Assembly: GCF_004379255.2 (NCBI RefSeq)
Contig: NC_056036.1
Location: 3,906,001-3,970,000 of the forward strand
Direction of reading: 5' to 3'
DNA: 64,000 nt
Origin: Salvia splendens
Lineage: Eukaryota > Streptophyta > Magnoliopsida > Lamiales > Lamiaceae
Part shown: positions 22,675 through 33,915 of the stretch, piece after piece
Numbering within the stretch: position 1 is the first letter of the stretch
How the letters are laid out: each line of letters begins with the position of its first letter
Made by a program: the position numbers and the translations under genes
The notes under the pieces: generated by a model
Seen by the model: only the letters and a program-made list of their open reading frames with translations
Told to the model about the DNA's origin: nothing
The model's database searches: none

Positions 22675-25470
22675 TCAAACATCAGAATTTCTCCTGGACC
22701 GCATCTTTTCTTTCTCTTTAAATTTGTCGCAATTCCTAGAATCGTGGTGACCCCACTCCTGACATTTCTTGCATTGACGCATAGCCTTGTTCTTAAGCTT
22801 CAAAGCCTTCTCGACTCTTGAAGGGAGTCTACTACCAGATCCCTTGGTGCTGACAACTTCAGGTGGTTGAACATCCACTTCCTGAGGTGCCTCAGCCCCA
22901 TAAAATTCCTCCATTATTTTCTTCTTCTGTGCTGTAGACGTTACAACCCCGTCGGCAAAAATTTGTTGTCGAGCTTCACGCACTATCGATGTCAACTCAT
23001 GGATTTGATCAATATCAACACAGACCGCTTGGTAAAGACCCAACATCTCTCCCAACAAAATTGCTTGAGCCTTCTTCTTCTCATCAACATAAACATGAGT
23101 TGCAACATCTGAGTTTTGGACGCCATGCACAGCCTTAAGCAAAGAAGATTTCAACCATCGACCTCCAATCAGATACTCCGGAATCAATCGATATTTTTTG
23201 TTCTTCAACACCAGGAAGATGTGGCAACATACAAGAGCAGTCCTCAAAAACATCTTACAACCACATACACAAACAGAATCCTCCACAGATAATGTGACCG
23301 ACCATGTGTTTGAAAAATGATCTAAAACCTTATAAACCTCTATACTTGAATCATTAGATATCGAAACCAGACTACAGTGGTTATAAGCCTCCATGATCTG
23401 TTCTTGAATTTCCTTGAACACACCATCAGTAAATATCGAGGATGCATGCTTCTCAATCGACCATTCTGTCTTCAACTTTGCAGTTGTATTATAATCCATA
23501 TAATCCAGCTTTGCAGAGTAGTTTCTTTGGGCATCAACTGCATTATTGAAATTCATTAAAAAAATAACAAGGTTCGCCCTAGACTGAGTGTACCTCTTGA
23601 AAAAACTATTCTGCGACTCCGAAACAGATGTCGTCTTTATCAACGAACTATTAGGAAAGTCCCTAAAGTAGGCTGGAACCCAATACCTTCTTGATTCGAA
23701 CATAGAAACAAACCATTCAGAGCCAACAAGATCATAAGTCTCCATCACATTCTTCCACTTGTCTTCAAACTCAGTAGGTTCAATCAACTCAGACCAAACA
23801 CATGAATTCAAATCCTTTTTAAAATCATTATTTCCAAGAAGTGACTTAGGAACCTTTTCAGCTACCTTTGCCATGATGTGCCACATACACCAACTGTGCC
23901 GTGTATTCACAAGAACTTTTTCAACAGCTACTTTCATGCCCAAATCTTGATCAGTAATTATCAACTTCGGATGTATGCCCATGCATTTCACAAACTGATT
24001 AAAAAGCCAAGAGAACGAATCCGCACTCTCACTACAAAGCAAACCAGCTCCAAATGACACTGCACGGCCATGGTTGTCCTTACCAGTAAACGGAGCAAAA
24101 ATCATTGAGTACCTACGATGGAAAAAATGAGATATACAAGATTTACTCGCGCATACTGATATATCAAATAATATGTCATAATAAAACAAAGTAAAAACAT
24201 AACAGATACATGCATCAATTTTAATTAATTAATTTTTTACCTGTTAGTTGAGTACGTAGTATCGAAAGAAACAATGTCACCAAATTGCAAGAAATTCATC
24301 TTGGCAATAGGATCGCACCAAAACAAATGATTCAAACGACTCCGGGAATCAACTTCATACTCGTACGTGAAGGCATCACAATTTTCCTTCTTCTTCTTCA
24401 ACTCATCTATGATCATTTGGGCGTCACATCCTTCAGCGTATCTTCTGATATCCCGTGTATAGTTGCGAATGTCCAACACAGTACAACCAACAGACTCATA
24501 ACCGCCCATCAACTCAGTAAGCAGCTTGAAAGTTAGAGATGGCCCGATATTAGCTCCAGCACAATCTGAAATAAATTTTTGATGAACTGGTTCAAGTTGA
24601 CGATTTAGCCTCATGAACTTGTGGTGTTGTACATCAACCATGGGATGGTTGTGTTCTTCTTTAAAGTGTTGAATTACGTAACCACGATCTGAATCAAATT
24701 TGAAAGCAACAGAAGCATTACATCCACATTTTTTTGATTTGCGTCGTCTTTTGGGTTGTTGATCGTTAAACTTCTGTTCACCCTCTCTATTACACACCAT
24801 GTAAAACCATAAGGTGATATCATCAACCTTCTTTGAACCGTTCTTCCTTGTATCAAATCCGACGCGTCGCCCATAGTTCTCGTATAACTCAATTGCGTTG
24901 TCCAAAGTAGGGAAGCTACGACCAACATATGGTTTAAGTTCTATTGGGCATTCTGGAATATTTAAATCTGAAATAATTCAAAATGAGAAAATACCCAAAA
25001 AATAATACCAAACAAAAATAATCCGTCAGCTGGAATTAGTATGCTAATAGGTAATAATAAACTGAAATCGCTTCATAATTGATACTACTATCAAGAAAAT
25101 AATAAATTAAATACAAAGATCCAACTCCGAAAATTAGTATGATTATACGTCATAATAGGATGTAATCGCTTCATAGAAGTGATACAACTATCCTTTACAA
25201 ATATGGGTAATACTAAACACACCTATAAGCATACATTAGGTACGTTGCTACCAATTCTATACTAACAGCCTGCACTAAAATGTCATAGCCACACGCCAAC
25301 TAAGTAAGAGTTACATAGTTACTAATATTGATAAATACGCAAGATTAAAATAAAGTAATATAAGTATAATTCTCCAAAGGATGTTTAAAAGGATAACCTG
25401 TATTCTGCACAATGTCATCTACGGGTGACTGATTATCTACATGCGAAGTAGATGGCGTTTCATAATCCAT
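22675..25470 (-). CDS. FAR1/MURA-type MULE transposase
   Basis: Three exons (25398-25470, 24241-24967, 22675-24112) join at GT-AG sites into an open frame of about 745 residues. The N-terminal FAR1-type zinc-binding region (about residues 45-130) has C and H residues ending EEHNHPM. The MULE/DDE domain follows, with the first Asp in VSFDTTYSTNRYS, the second in LIITDQDLG and a Glu in TSVSESQNSF. It is followed by a SWIM zinc finger (CVCGCKMFLRTALVCCH) and a C-terminal zinc-knuckle-like CKKCQEWGHHDSRNC. All catalytic and zinc positions are present and there are no stops, so it may be functional. It resembles FAR1-related proteins of host genes, but the inverted repeats around it identify it as the element's own transposase. 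Start: ATG at 25470, just upstream of a good donor site. Confidence 0.88.
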
Positions 25471-26086
25471 TCCCGGATGTCTATATCATAACAAAATAGA
25501 GCAAATCTTCTTCTTAAAACACTAAACAATATCAATGAAATTTCAGAAACATAAATTCATACGTCTACATAAAAATTACTCACCGTATATATTTGACAGA
25601 TATACAAGAACCACAAATTCAAACACTGGATGGAAGATAGCAATTTAAACGGAAATGGCTAGCATCGAGATTTTGGAATGGAAACTCAAATGTTGACAAG
25701 GAATTATACTACACCGCAATAATAACATCGACGGAGAATTTTTGCATATCTACAAATGTTAAGACTATGCAGAACTACATTAATTGGAATAGGGTATGCA
25801 AATTAGACGAAATATTGAAGAAGAAGAAGATATTATGGGCTAATACACTACACTAAAGAGCAGTTAGTGGAGAGAAGACGGAGCACAATTATAGGAATTA
25901 CAATAACTAACAATATACTGCATTTACTTAATTAACCTTTGTAGATTATAAATAATTAAAATAATAATATTTTCTAATTAAATCTGGCGGTTAAATACTT
26001 TAATCTTAAGATTAGATTGTCTCATCCAATGGATGTAAAACGGTCTGTAATTCTTGGTTTAAGGCCATTTTTGTTTTGATCAAATA

Positions 26087-26088
<2 letters not shown>

Positions 26089-26125
<37 letters not shown>
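26089..26125. repeat. TA microsatellite, right of MULE
   Basis: About 18 TA units directly follow the MULE right end, continuing the TA tract broken at 14440. Confidence 0.9.
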
Positions 26126-26129
<4 letters not shown>

Positions 26130-26322
26130 TCGAAAATTAAATAATAAAAAATCGTTTGGCCGATCGGAAGCCTGCAATGGCGGCCAGAGCCCAGGAATCG
26201 GCCTGCGCTCGCCGTTTTTCTCGCCGATTTGGCGCTCGCCTGTTGCAATGTTTCGGCGAGCGGACCGGCCAGCGCCGGGAATCGGCTAGCCGGTCCGCTC
26301 GCCGCCATTGTGGATGCTCTTA

Positions 26323-27393
26323 TCTTCCTCTTTCAAAATCATGCTTATTTGACCTTCAACTGTAGGTAATATTTCAAGTTTAATGCAAACTTAATATGGT
26401 CAAATGTGAAACATTTTTTTTACTTAGGTGAAAGAGAAGGTGGGATTTGATTCGTGGACCTCTCTCTCTCCCTCTTCATCGCCTATATGCACTCCGCTCA
26501 TACTGATAGTATATGATAACTCCGAATTCATTTGAAATACTACTTCCATCACTTAAAAATAGAAACTATTTACATTTTATGTCGTCCCTTAAAAATATTT
26601 TTTTAAGCTTTTTATTTTAGGACGTGAACTCAGCAATCCACTATTTTTTCTCTTTTCATCTTTTTTACTTTACCAATTTTTCTTTCTTTTTCTCTTATTT
26701 TACAAATATTTTTTATCTTACAATAGCAATTATGCATTACAACATATGTCAGTTCAAAGGTTTCTATTTTTCAAGGACAAAGACAAAGATAATATATATG
26801 CATACATATATTGATGAAGCAGGTAACGTAGGAGGGGCCTATGGGCCCCAACAACTTTGAAAGAAAGAAAAAAGTAAAGTGCATTTTAATTTTACTACTT
26901 AAAAATTAAATTAATAAAAAAAATTAGTATCTATTGTTCTTTGAATTGTGTTTCCTCTTCTTTGAAAATAAGAAATTGGTTCGAATTGACAACACCTTTG
27001 TTGTCTTTGTCGCCTTGACAATAGTCTCTCCCGTTCCCCTCTATCTCTTAGGGAATTGCTAGGGAAACATCGAGAGCTACGATTTTTTTTCTGCCTCCCC
27101 CACTCTGTGCATATATGTACATCTATAACTCTTAATACATGCTATTTCAACTTCATTTAGAGATCATAACCATAACCTACCTTTAATAAAAAAATAAAAG
27201 TAGCACAATAAATTTCCATGCATAAAATCAATCAACCACACAAGAATGCATATGCATGCACTCCATTAGAAATGCTACACACCAATCTCTCTCTGTCTCT
27301 CTCTCATAAATTTCCATTTTATTCACCCTAGCTTGTTATATTATTACAAAGGCCACTCGCAATTAGGGAACGAAATGCAAAATCAAAACCTAG
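26323..27393. other. intergenic, 3' flank of small ERF gene
   Basis: AT-rich with pyrimidine-rich stretches (26460-26475 and 27283-27305). A partial Stowaway-like stretch lies near 26545-26625. No gene is supported. Confidence 0.5.
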
Positions 27394-27777
27394 TCATTTC
27401 TTATGTTTTTTATCATCGAGAAGCTCATCAAGGAGTGTATCGTCGTAGTACTCGAACTCGAACACCTGCCTTCCCTGCTGCGAGCCACCGCCCGGGGCAG
27501 CAAAGTGGGAGGAGCTGCTGGGCAAGTTGTACTCCTCGGGGAAGTTGAGGATCGCCAAATGGCCCCTCATGTCGTAGGCCGCCCGGTCATAGGCCCTCGC
27601 GGCCTCCTCAGCCGTGTTAAACGTGCCCAGCCAAACCCTCGCGCCCTGCCTCGAGGTGTCGCGTATCTCCGCCGCGTACTTACCCCACTGCCGCTTCCTC
27701 ACGCCCCGGTACTTCACCTCCTCCTCCTTCTCGCCGCCGCTGCTTCTCTTGCCTCTGTTGCTTGGACCTTCGTCCAT
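27394..27777 (-). CDS. small AP2/ERF factor, group IXc (ERF095-098-like)
   Basis: A single-exon protein of 127 residues starting MDEGPSN. The AP2 domain (about residues 22-80) reads [18 protein letters not shown] and then RVWLGTF, with the ERF-type Ala and Asp. The C-terminus has the acidic [13 protein letters not shown] motif, a variant of the group IX CMIX-1 motif. The short N-terminus before the domain is typical of the ERF095-ERF098 subgroup (about 130-140 residues), whose known members act in ethylene and jasmonate defence signalling. An upstream in-frame ATG at 27825 would add 16 residues, but it overlaps the TATA box. The shorter start is therefore preferred. Confidence 0.92.
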   Translation of the reverse strand: MDEGPSNRGKRSSGGEKEEEVKYRGVRKRQWGKYAAEIRDTSRQGARVWLGTFNTAEEAARAYDRAAYDMRGHLAILNFPEEYNLPSSSSHFAAPGGGSQQGRQVFEFEYYDDTLLDELLDDKKHKK

Positions 27778-27824
27778 GCTTGTGTGTGTTTTTGTTGGTG
27801 TGTTGTGGGAGAATAACGTTGGCA

Positions 27825-27832
27825 TTTATATA
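27825..27832 (-). promoter_or_regulatory. TATA box of small ERF gene
   Basis: On the minus strand this reads TATATAAA, 48 nt upstream of the preferred ATG at 27777. It overlaps the alternative ATG at 27825, which would then lie upstream of the transcript start. Confidence 0.6.
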
Positions 27833-29003
27833 GTTATCGTGGAACCTTCTAATAAAGTCTTATTAATGGAGACATGGAGTTTTTTATTACATAATCTTAG
27901 TCCCATTAATTTATAATTAAAGGTATCTAGGTCAATTAATACTCTCGAATGTTTAGTAAATTAAGGATAAAGGAATAAAGTAAAATAGAAGGAGTACACA
28001 TCTCGGGACACCAAAAATAAGTAGGTTAGAAGGAGTATATTTTTAACTGGTTTTGATTAGTTTTTGCGATGGAGACCGATTTAGCCACTAGCTGATGCTA
28101 ACATGGCATTCGATATGTATATGTCGTTTAATTTATGCAGCAATACCAACGACTATATAATTTTATCTATGCTTAGAGCATGGGCAGAGGTGTGCTTTAG
28201 CTATAAAGTGAGCAAGTACGTAGACAATTTTAGTCGATCATGCTAGCCTTGATTAATGTATGATTATTTATTGGTAGAATCTTTTGTTGATGTGAAAATT
28301 CGAAGTTTGATAATTTATACAGTACTCTCTTCATCCGCGATTAGGTGTTCCGTTTTTCCATAGTCCTCGATTTATTTTTACTATAAATGGTAAGTAGGTA
28401 TCTCATTCTACTAACTTTTTTCGGTCATGTTATAAAACTAATACTACTATATAAAAGTAGGATTCATATTCTACTATCTTTTTCTACATACTTTTATTTA
28501 TATCATTTTTAAAATCTGCACTAAACTCAAATGAGACTTCTATTTCTATTCAAGGAATGAGAGGGGTATAAACTTTATTATTTTATGACTCGATATAGTT
28601 GGAAGAGTAGTTTGTAACGACATTTTTTCAAACAATTTGATGAATCGTAATAAAAATTGTTATGCGATTAGATGAGTGGGTACTATTGGTATTGGGCAAA
28701 AGAATGGTTCAAGATTAGCCATGTAGGATTATCATACGAAGGAAAAGTGTTTGACACGTGGGAGAAATGTCTAATGTTGACCAAATATGTGACATGCTCT
28801 GAATCTGGCCTAGTCAATGTGATGGCTTTGGAATTTCTTTATATTCGAATGTTGGTATAAATCGATAGAAAAGGCCCTAACAAAAATTTAATCACACGAT
28901 TCCTATTCGCTTCCTAGAGCTGGATATATTGTTTAATGGGCACTTTACATTACTATATTTATAATAAGAGTTTTTATTTACTATTATTGTTAATAATTGC
29001 AAA

Positions 29004-29190
29004 GGACGATTAGATCTTAATTAACTGTAGAAAAATTGAATTGTCAATCAGTAGTCTTGTTCGAAATTTCAAACAATGTTATCAGGCACTAATTCATATG
29101 TAAAGGAAGATTAGATCTTAAAAAATTGTGGAACAATTCAATTGTCAATCGGTAGTCTTGTTTGACATTTCAAACAGTGTTATGTTACAT
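29004..29190. repeat. local tandem duplication, period about 102 bp
   Basis: GATTAGATCTTAA followed by AATTGTCAATCAGTAGTCTTG and a CAAACAATGTTAT block occurs at 29006 and again from about 29108 with scattered changes. Confidence 0.7.
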
Positions 29191-29194
29191 ATTA

Positions 29195-29470
29195 TACTCT
29201 TTAATTATATATAGTGTTTGAAAATAAAAGAGTTCGATTCTGCACATTTGGTAAAAATGAATTTGTCTTTGTCAAAAAGAATTCGTTTATGAATTTTCTC
29301 TAGTTTTAACCACTGAAATTTTCTCTAGAGTAATAACCCTATTACTCTTTAATTTTATGTAGTGTTTGAAAATAAGAGTGTTCGATTCTGCACATTTGGT
29401 ACAAATGAATTTGTCTTTGTCAAAAAGAATTAGTTTATGAATTTTCTCAAGTTTTAATACTCAAACAATG
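29195..29470. repeat. local duplication, period about 150 bp
   Basis: TAGTGTTTGAAAATAA, then TTCGATTCTGCACATTTGGT and a TTTGTCTTTGTCAAAAAGAA block, occurs at about 29211 and again at about 29360. This is a second small duplication next to the first. Confidence 0.7.
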
Positions 29471-30527
29471 TTCTAAATGGACAATGAAGTCAGTTTAGGT
29501 GACGTCCCGTATGACGTAGTGTAGACAGTGACAGATCTTTACCTTAAACTTTACGATTATAGCTAGGATTTGAGGTACTATATACTAATAATATCCATTA
29601 TTAAAGAAAATTAATTACCTTAATTAATCAATTAATGATTTTAGAAGGACAATCGAAGGGAATTTTTGTGGGTCCATGATCAAATTAGCTTGATTTGATT
29701 CGCGTGACGTCACCGTTTCTAATCCAGTGACAACATGCTCTAATGTAAACGGAATTAAAGAGGCATTGTAATTAAATAATTCGAATTAAAGATATATTGT
29801 TGATTTCTGATTATATAATTGTGGATAGCAGGATAGTCATCTGCATTAAAGGGATGAAAGAAAGAAAAGTGCTCTAGAATTAACCAGCTGCCAGTTGATG
29901 TGTATGATTAATTAACAAATATTAATGTTAAAACTTTTTAGATATTAATAGGTGTAATTAGCATTTATCAATAATTGGCGATGGATTATTGGATTGATTC
30001 ACCGGCCGGTTGCTATTTATCAATCTGCAAAGTGCAAACTACTACTACTACTAATAGACATAGTATTATGTTACTTTTGGGTTTCTACTACAGTAGTACT
30101 ATAAAACAGAATAATAAAAATAATTTTATTCATTCATTGCTTCTCATCAAAGATTACACACATATCTTAAACTAAGAAAAATAAATCAAATTATAAAAAT
30201 TATGGAAATAAATTATAAATTCATAACCAAGCAATAATAATAATAGTAATATGTAGATTCATAGCTCACTCCGGATATATTCATTCAATTCCTCGGAGTT
30301 AAGGTACAATTTGTCCTCAAGGTGCAACAAAGTTCATCAAGACTTCGATCTTGGCCTCTCCAAGTACGGTATAGGTTTTGATCTCTTGAGAATACATCCA
30401 TTTTGAATCTTTGATATGATAAACAATATGTTTGTGGCTTACATAGATGAATATGAACTTCCAATTTTAAATTCACATGTATGATACATTGAATTTATAT
30501 CTGAAAAGTGAAATTTGTAATATAGTA

Positions 30528-30739
30528 CTCATTCCGTCCCACTCAAGATGTCCACATTCTTGAGCGATATGAGATTTTAGGAATAGTTGTTAGGTGGAGT
30601 AAGTAGAGAAAAAAAAGGTAGATGAATATTTTAATGAAAAGAGACGAAAGAGAGATTTATTTCTAAATACATAAAATGGACATTTTGAGTGGGATAAACT
30701 AAAAAGGAAAAGTGGACATCTTGAGTGGGACGGATGGAG
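30528..30739. mobile_element. Stowaway-type MITE
   Basis: Flanked by TA. It starts CTCATTCCGTCCCACTCAAG and ends with the inverse CTTGAGTGGGACGGATGGAG, forming a strong terminal inverted repeat over more than 25 bp (GATGTCCAC also pairs). Confidence 0.8.
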
Positions 30740-30746
30740 TAACTTA

Positions 30747-31003
30747 CTCCCTCCGTCCCCAATTAGGAGTCACTCTTTGACCGGGCACGAGTTTTAAGGA
30801 AGTGTTTGAATGCGTGGTATAATAAATGGAGTTAGGTAGTGAAACGTGGGACCTCTTTGACTTTTCAAATGTGGAGTAACTTACTCCCTCCGTCCCCAAT
30901 TAGGGTATTTTTTATGTTCAAATGTAATAAGTAGGAAGAGTGACTCTTAATCGGGGATAGACCGAAATGAAAAAGAGTGACTCTTAATCGGGGACGGAGG
31001 GAG
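30747..31003. mobile_element. Stowaway-type MITE with internal partial copy
   Basis: It starts CTCCCTCCGTCCCCAATTAG and ends CTTAATCGGGGACGGAGGGAG, next to TA on both sides. A second left-terminus copy begins at 30888 (CTCCCTCCGTCCCCAATTAG) and a second right-type block GTGACTCTTAATCGGGGATA occurs at about 30940, so one partial MITE is nested or duplicated inside another. Confidence 0.75.
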
Positions 31004-32160
31004 TATTAGCTAGAAACAATCTTTACAGGAACTGAACAATTGTTCATGTCAAGTGTCGACCATATCGGAAGTTGCCACTAATCATATAATCATCAAACAT
31101 AGTAGTAGTACTTAATTACAAATTGAAGTGGATGGGCGAATTATATCATCCATCTTACTACTATTAAATCCATAAATAAGGACGTAAGAATCATGTTCTT
31201 TGTATTCAAGAAGATATCTCAATACACTCGCTGACTCACGACTTAAACCCCTACTAAGTTCAAACATTTTTTTATGTGTAGTTTGAATCTCTAAAATCTT
31301 GTGAGTTATACTAATGTAAAATAAAACCAACTTCTTGCAAACAAAATGCTTTCAGATTAACCAAAGTTATATTTGTGGATATGTAATGGACAGGATTCAT
31401 CTACAAGTCACAAGAACCTTTTTCTAAACCATGTTAATTTGGGCATGTTTAATAGTACTCCACTAGTATAGTTATTTACAGAAATATTGATTATATTTCT
31501 CTTCAATAATTAAAATAGTCCGCCATAATCTATCTAGCAGATCTATTCATCAATAGATGAACATATACATTACGAGCGTCTGTTCAGATTTATTGATATG
31601 TGAAGTCCATAATATAATCTTGTCAGGATTTGGTACTTTTCCAATTAGTTTTTTTTTATTTAAATTAACTCATATATAAGGGAGAAAATTATAAATAAAT
31701 TCCTATACTATAAATAGGAGGAAATTACAACTGATGTCAAGATGGCTCGAACTCAGCACCTCATGCAAAATGAATTTTTTATGGAGTGTTTCTAGCGTTC
31801 AAAATGGAATTTTCATTTATTTGATGCGCCCCACTCTGTATTGTGTCTAAATTGCCCATTCGGTTGTATCAATTTTGGGGGTGATTTGAAAATAACAGGG
31901 GCAAAAGGGTAATCTTCAGTACAAATCTGGATCCGAAATCCAAGGCAAGAAATAAAATAAAAAGCAGCTCATTCTGCTTTTTTGAATTAGGCGCATTCTC
32001 CACTTGAACAGTGCGAGCCCGTATATTATCAGCGGGCATCACAAAAATAACTCAAAGAATTACACCCATATCTGCACATATATTGTAACTTGAACACGTC
32101 CTACTAGAATAGCTAATCTAACTTAATCTGGACTTGAACACATAAATTACCATAAAAGCT

Positions 32161-33348
32161 TCACTTGCTCAAAGTATTCAACCCTTGCGCTTTCTTCTGT
32201 TGCAACATGAACTCGTGACATCTCTCCGCTTTTTGCCTCATCTCTGCCAGCATCTCCTCTGTTTCAGCAATGATCTGTTGAGGCTCGTATACCGCCACAA
32301 AATCAAGCCATTCGCCCAACGTCATCTTACTCAAATCTGCCACCATCTCCCCTTTACTAGTAGTAGCTCCAGCAGCAACACATTCTTCCACTCCAGAGCT
32401 TCTCACTTCATCAGCTGCAATATCTGATCTGTTTTCCTTTTCTTTGCTCTCCGGTTTTGCTCCTTCATTCTCTGTTTCTTCACAAATAGTTTCCACACTT
32501 AGCTTCTTCCTCCCCCTTCCTCTGCCTCTCGTTGCCTTTTTGCCATCGATCAGGCTTGAATCGACTACAGTTTCTTCGACATTGTCTTCCCTCCTCTTCC
32601 TCCTAGTGCTTACACCTCTCGATCCTTTGATTTCACTTGGCTCCAAACCATTATCCTCTTCAACCTTCAAATCCATGGCCAACTTCAAATTTCTCGCTGA
32701 ATTTCTAGTCATCCTAGTGCTTACGACTTTACCCTCTTCCACATTCAAATCCTGACCCAAATTCTTACTTCTCGCTGAATTTCTGTTTGTCCTAGTGTTC
32801 GCATTCCTCCCCTGATTCACCTCAACTTCGATTTTCTCCTCATCGACATTATTCTGTAACCCTAGCTCGGCAAACTCGTCAATTACCCCCAAATCGACGA
32901 CCTGCTCCCTCACGCGCCGACGCGTGTTCCTCCTCACCACGGAAACGACTTCATTATCCTCCCCGGTAAGGATCTCCACCCTAATCGACGTTTCCTCGCC
33001 GATTTTGATAACGTCGCCATGGAACAGAACCGCCGCTTCGAATGGCTCGAGCTGCGCGCCGTTGAGAAAGCTTCCATTCGAGGAATCGAGGTCGGAGACG
33101 GTCCAGCACCGGGCGGAAGGATCCGGCGTTTCTTCGGCTTGGATGAGCAGGTGTTTGGAGGATATTCCTGAGTCCTTGATAGCTAGCGTGTTGCCGCGGA
33201 CAAGGCGTCCGATCTTGACCGCGGTTCCCAGCCTGAACTCACTTGTGTTGCCGGATAACGGTCCCTTGTCCACGATTAGCTTCAGTGTGGGGCCTTGGCC
33301 GCCTCCTCTGGCGGCGGCGGAGGCTGCAGCGGATCTTCTCGGAGGCAT
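32161..33348 (-). CDS. FHA-domain protein
   Basis: A single-exon 395-residue protein. The FHA domain occupies about residues 22-130. It has the conserved GR in VKIGRLVRGN, the SxxH in SGISSKHLLI and the SSNGSFLNG loop, which are the phosphothreonine-binding positions of FHA domains. The N-terminus is Ala/Arg-rich. The rest is charged and repetitive: two or three copies of a TRxxRNSARNLKL-like basic segment separated by acidic stretches, and an AT-hook-like RGRGRGRKK. A nuclear, DNA- or chromatin-associated phosphopeptide reader is likely. The C-terminus has a predicted helix (LSKMTLGEWLDFVAVYEP and onwards). It resembles Arabidopsis At4g14490 as I remember it. The specific role is unknown. 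Confidence 0.88.
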   Translation of the reverse strand: MPPRRSAAASAAARGGGQGPTLKLIVDKGPLSGNTSEFRLGTAVKIGRLVRGNTLAIKDSGISSKHLLIQAEETPDPSARCWTVSDLDSSNGSFLNGAQLEPFEAAVLFHGDVIKIGEETSIRVEILTGEDNEVVSVVRRNTRRRVREQVVDLGVIDEFAELGLQNNVDEEKIEVEVNQGRNANTRTNRNSARSKNLGQDLNVEEGKVVSTRMTRNSARNLKLAMDLKVEEDNGLEPSEIKGSRGVSTRRKRREDNVEETVVDSSLIDGKKATRGRGRGRKKLSVETICEETENEGAKPESKEKENRSDIAADEVRSSGVEECVAAGATTSKGEMVADLSKMTLGEWLDFVAVYEPQQIIAETEEMLAEMRQKAERCHEFMLQQKKAQGLNTLSK

Positions 33349-33491
33349 TTTCCGGGTTTGGTTTGAATTTTCGGGTAGGGTTAGTGATTTTGGGGAGTAT
33401 AGAGAAAAGGGGTCTTTTTCGTAATTTTAGTTTCTTGAAAATTCGAATTTGATTTGAGCGCGAGAAATACTTCTATTAAACATGCGTTTTA

Positions 33492-33912
33492 GAGCATCCG
33501 CAATGGTGCGGATGTCCCGGCGGACTTCCCAAAAACACTTCCTGCCACGTTATAAGGACATCCCACTGCACAATGACGGACATCACCAAGGACATCCCGA
33601 TAGATATCCACAATAATAAAAATTCACAAATTCATCAAATTAAAAATTTACGGAATTAAAATTTCGACACGAATACGGACGGAGAAAGTGCAATGATAAT
33701 TTCATTAAATAAAACAAAAATTAAAAATTGGGATGTCCCCGTGGCACCGCAATGACGGACGTCCCGACGGACATCGCCGGAAAGCCGCGGATGTGAGGTG
33801 TCCGCAGCGGACATCCGCATCCGCCCCTCCCATGCCCAATGGCGGACGTCCCGCGCAGACATCCGGCACGCCGGTCGGACGTCCGGCTAGAAGTCCGCTA
33901 TTGTGGATGCTC
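33492..33912. mobile_element. Harbinger/Tourist-type MITE
   Basis: A 421 bp element flanked by TTA (33489-33491 and 33913-33915). The left end is GAGCATCCGCAATGGTGCGG and the right end, inverted, is GAGCATCCACAATAGCGGAC. It contains many GGACATCC and GGACGTCC words in both orientations. It has no coding capacity. It lies 144 bp upstream of the FHA gene start, inside the probable promoter. Confidence 0.85.
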
Positions 33913-33915
33913 TTA

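Larger units (their letters stand above)
14441..26088. mobile_element. 11.6 kb Mutator-like element with transposase and Ulp1-like gene
   Basis: The left end GGGTATTCATCTATCAAAA and the inverse of the right end GGTATTTGATCAAAAC align. Both have TACAGACC exactly 39 bp in from the end (14480 and 26049), and CCTTAA just before it. Similarity then fades, so the inverted repeats are about 85 bp and imperfect. Inside are two convergent genes: an Ulp1-like gene on the plus strand (14938-21638) and a FAR1-like MURA transposase gene on the minus strand (22675-25470). This is the layout known for Kaonashi-type MULEs, which carry an Ulp1-like protease gene of host origin. Flanking TA tracts mark the insertion site. 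The transposase is open, so the element may be recent. Confidence 0.85.
13652..26319. mobile_element. Harbinger-type element split by a MULE
   Basis: The left end at 13652 reads GAGCATCTCCAATAGAG after a TTA. The right end at 26319, reverse-complemented, reads GAGCATCCACAATGGCGG and is followed by TTA. Between them lie 13652-14440 and 26089-26319, separated by the 11.6 kb Mutator-like element. The left part carries a broken SANT/NAM-C protein fragment. The right part is a GC-rich subterminal region with repeated CGGCGAGCG-like motifs. The two halves look like slightly different subfamilies and the 5' half of the protein is missing. Treating them as one original element is therefore an inference. 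Confidence 0.5.
27833..32160. other. intergenic, 4.3 kb without a gene
   Basis: Contains a degraded Stowaway-like stretch (28325-28570), two local duplications (29004-29190 and 29195-29470), two adjacent Stowaway MITEs (30528-31003) and AT-rich sequence. I found no supported coding region. The 62-codon frame at 28672-28860 is isolated and matches no family I know. Confidence 0.5.

Noticed and set aside
22544..24536. Plus-strand frames over the transposase gene
   Set aside because: Antisense shadows of the long minus-strand transposase exons.
22675..25470. Host FAR1-related transcription factor
   Set aside because: The gene lies between matching inverted repeats and beside an Ulp1-like gene, so it is the transposase of a MULE.
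26012..26365. Frames near the right end of the MULE and the GC-rich Harbinger end
   Set aside because: They cross the TA microsatellite and terminal repeats and have no coding signature.
28672..28860. 62-codon plus-strand frame with Trp- and Tyr-rich start
   Set aside because: Isolated, with no family resemblance, promoter or splice context.
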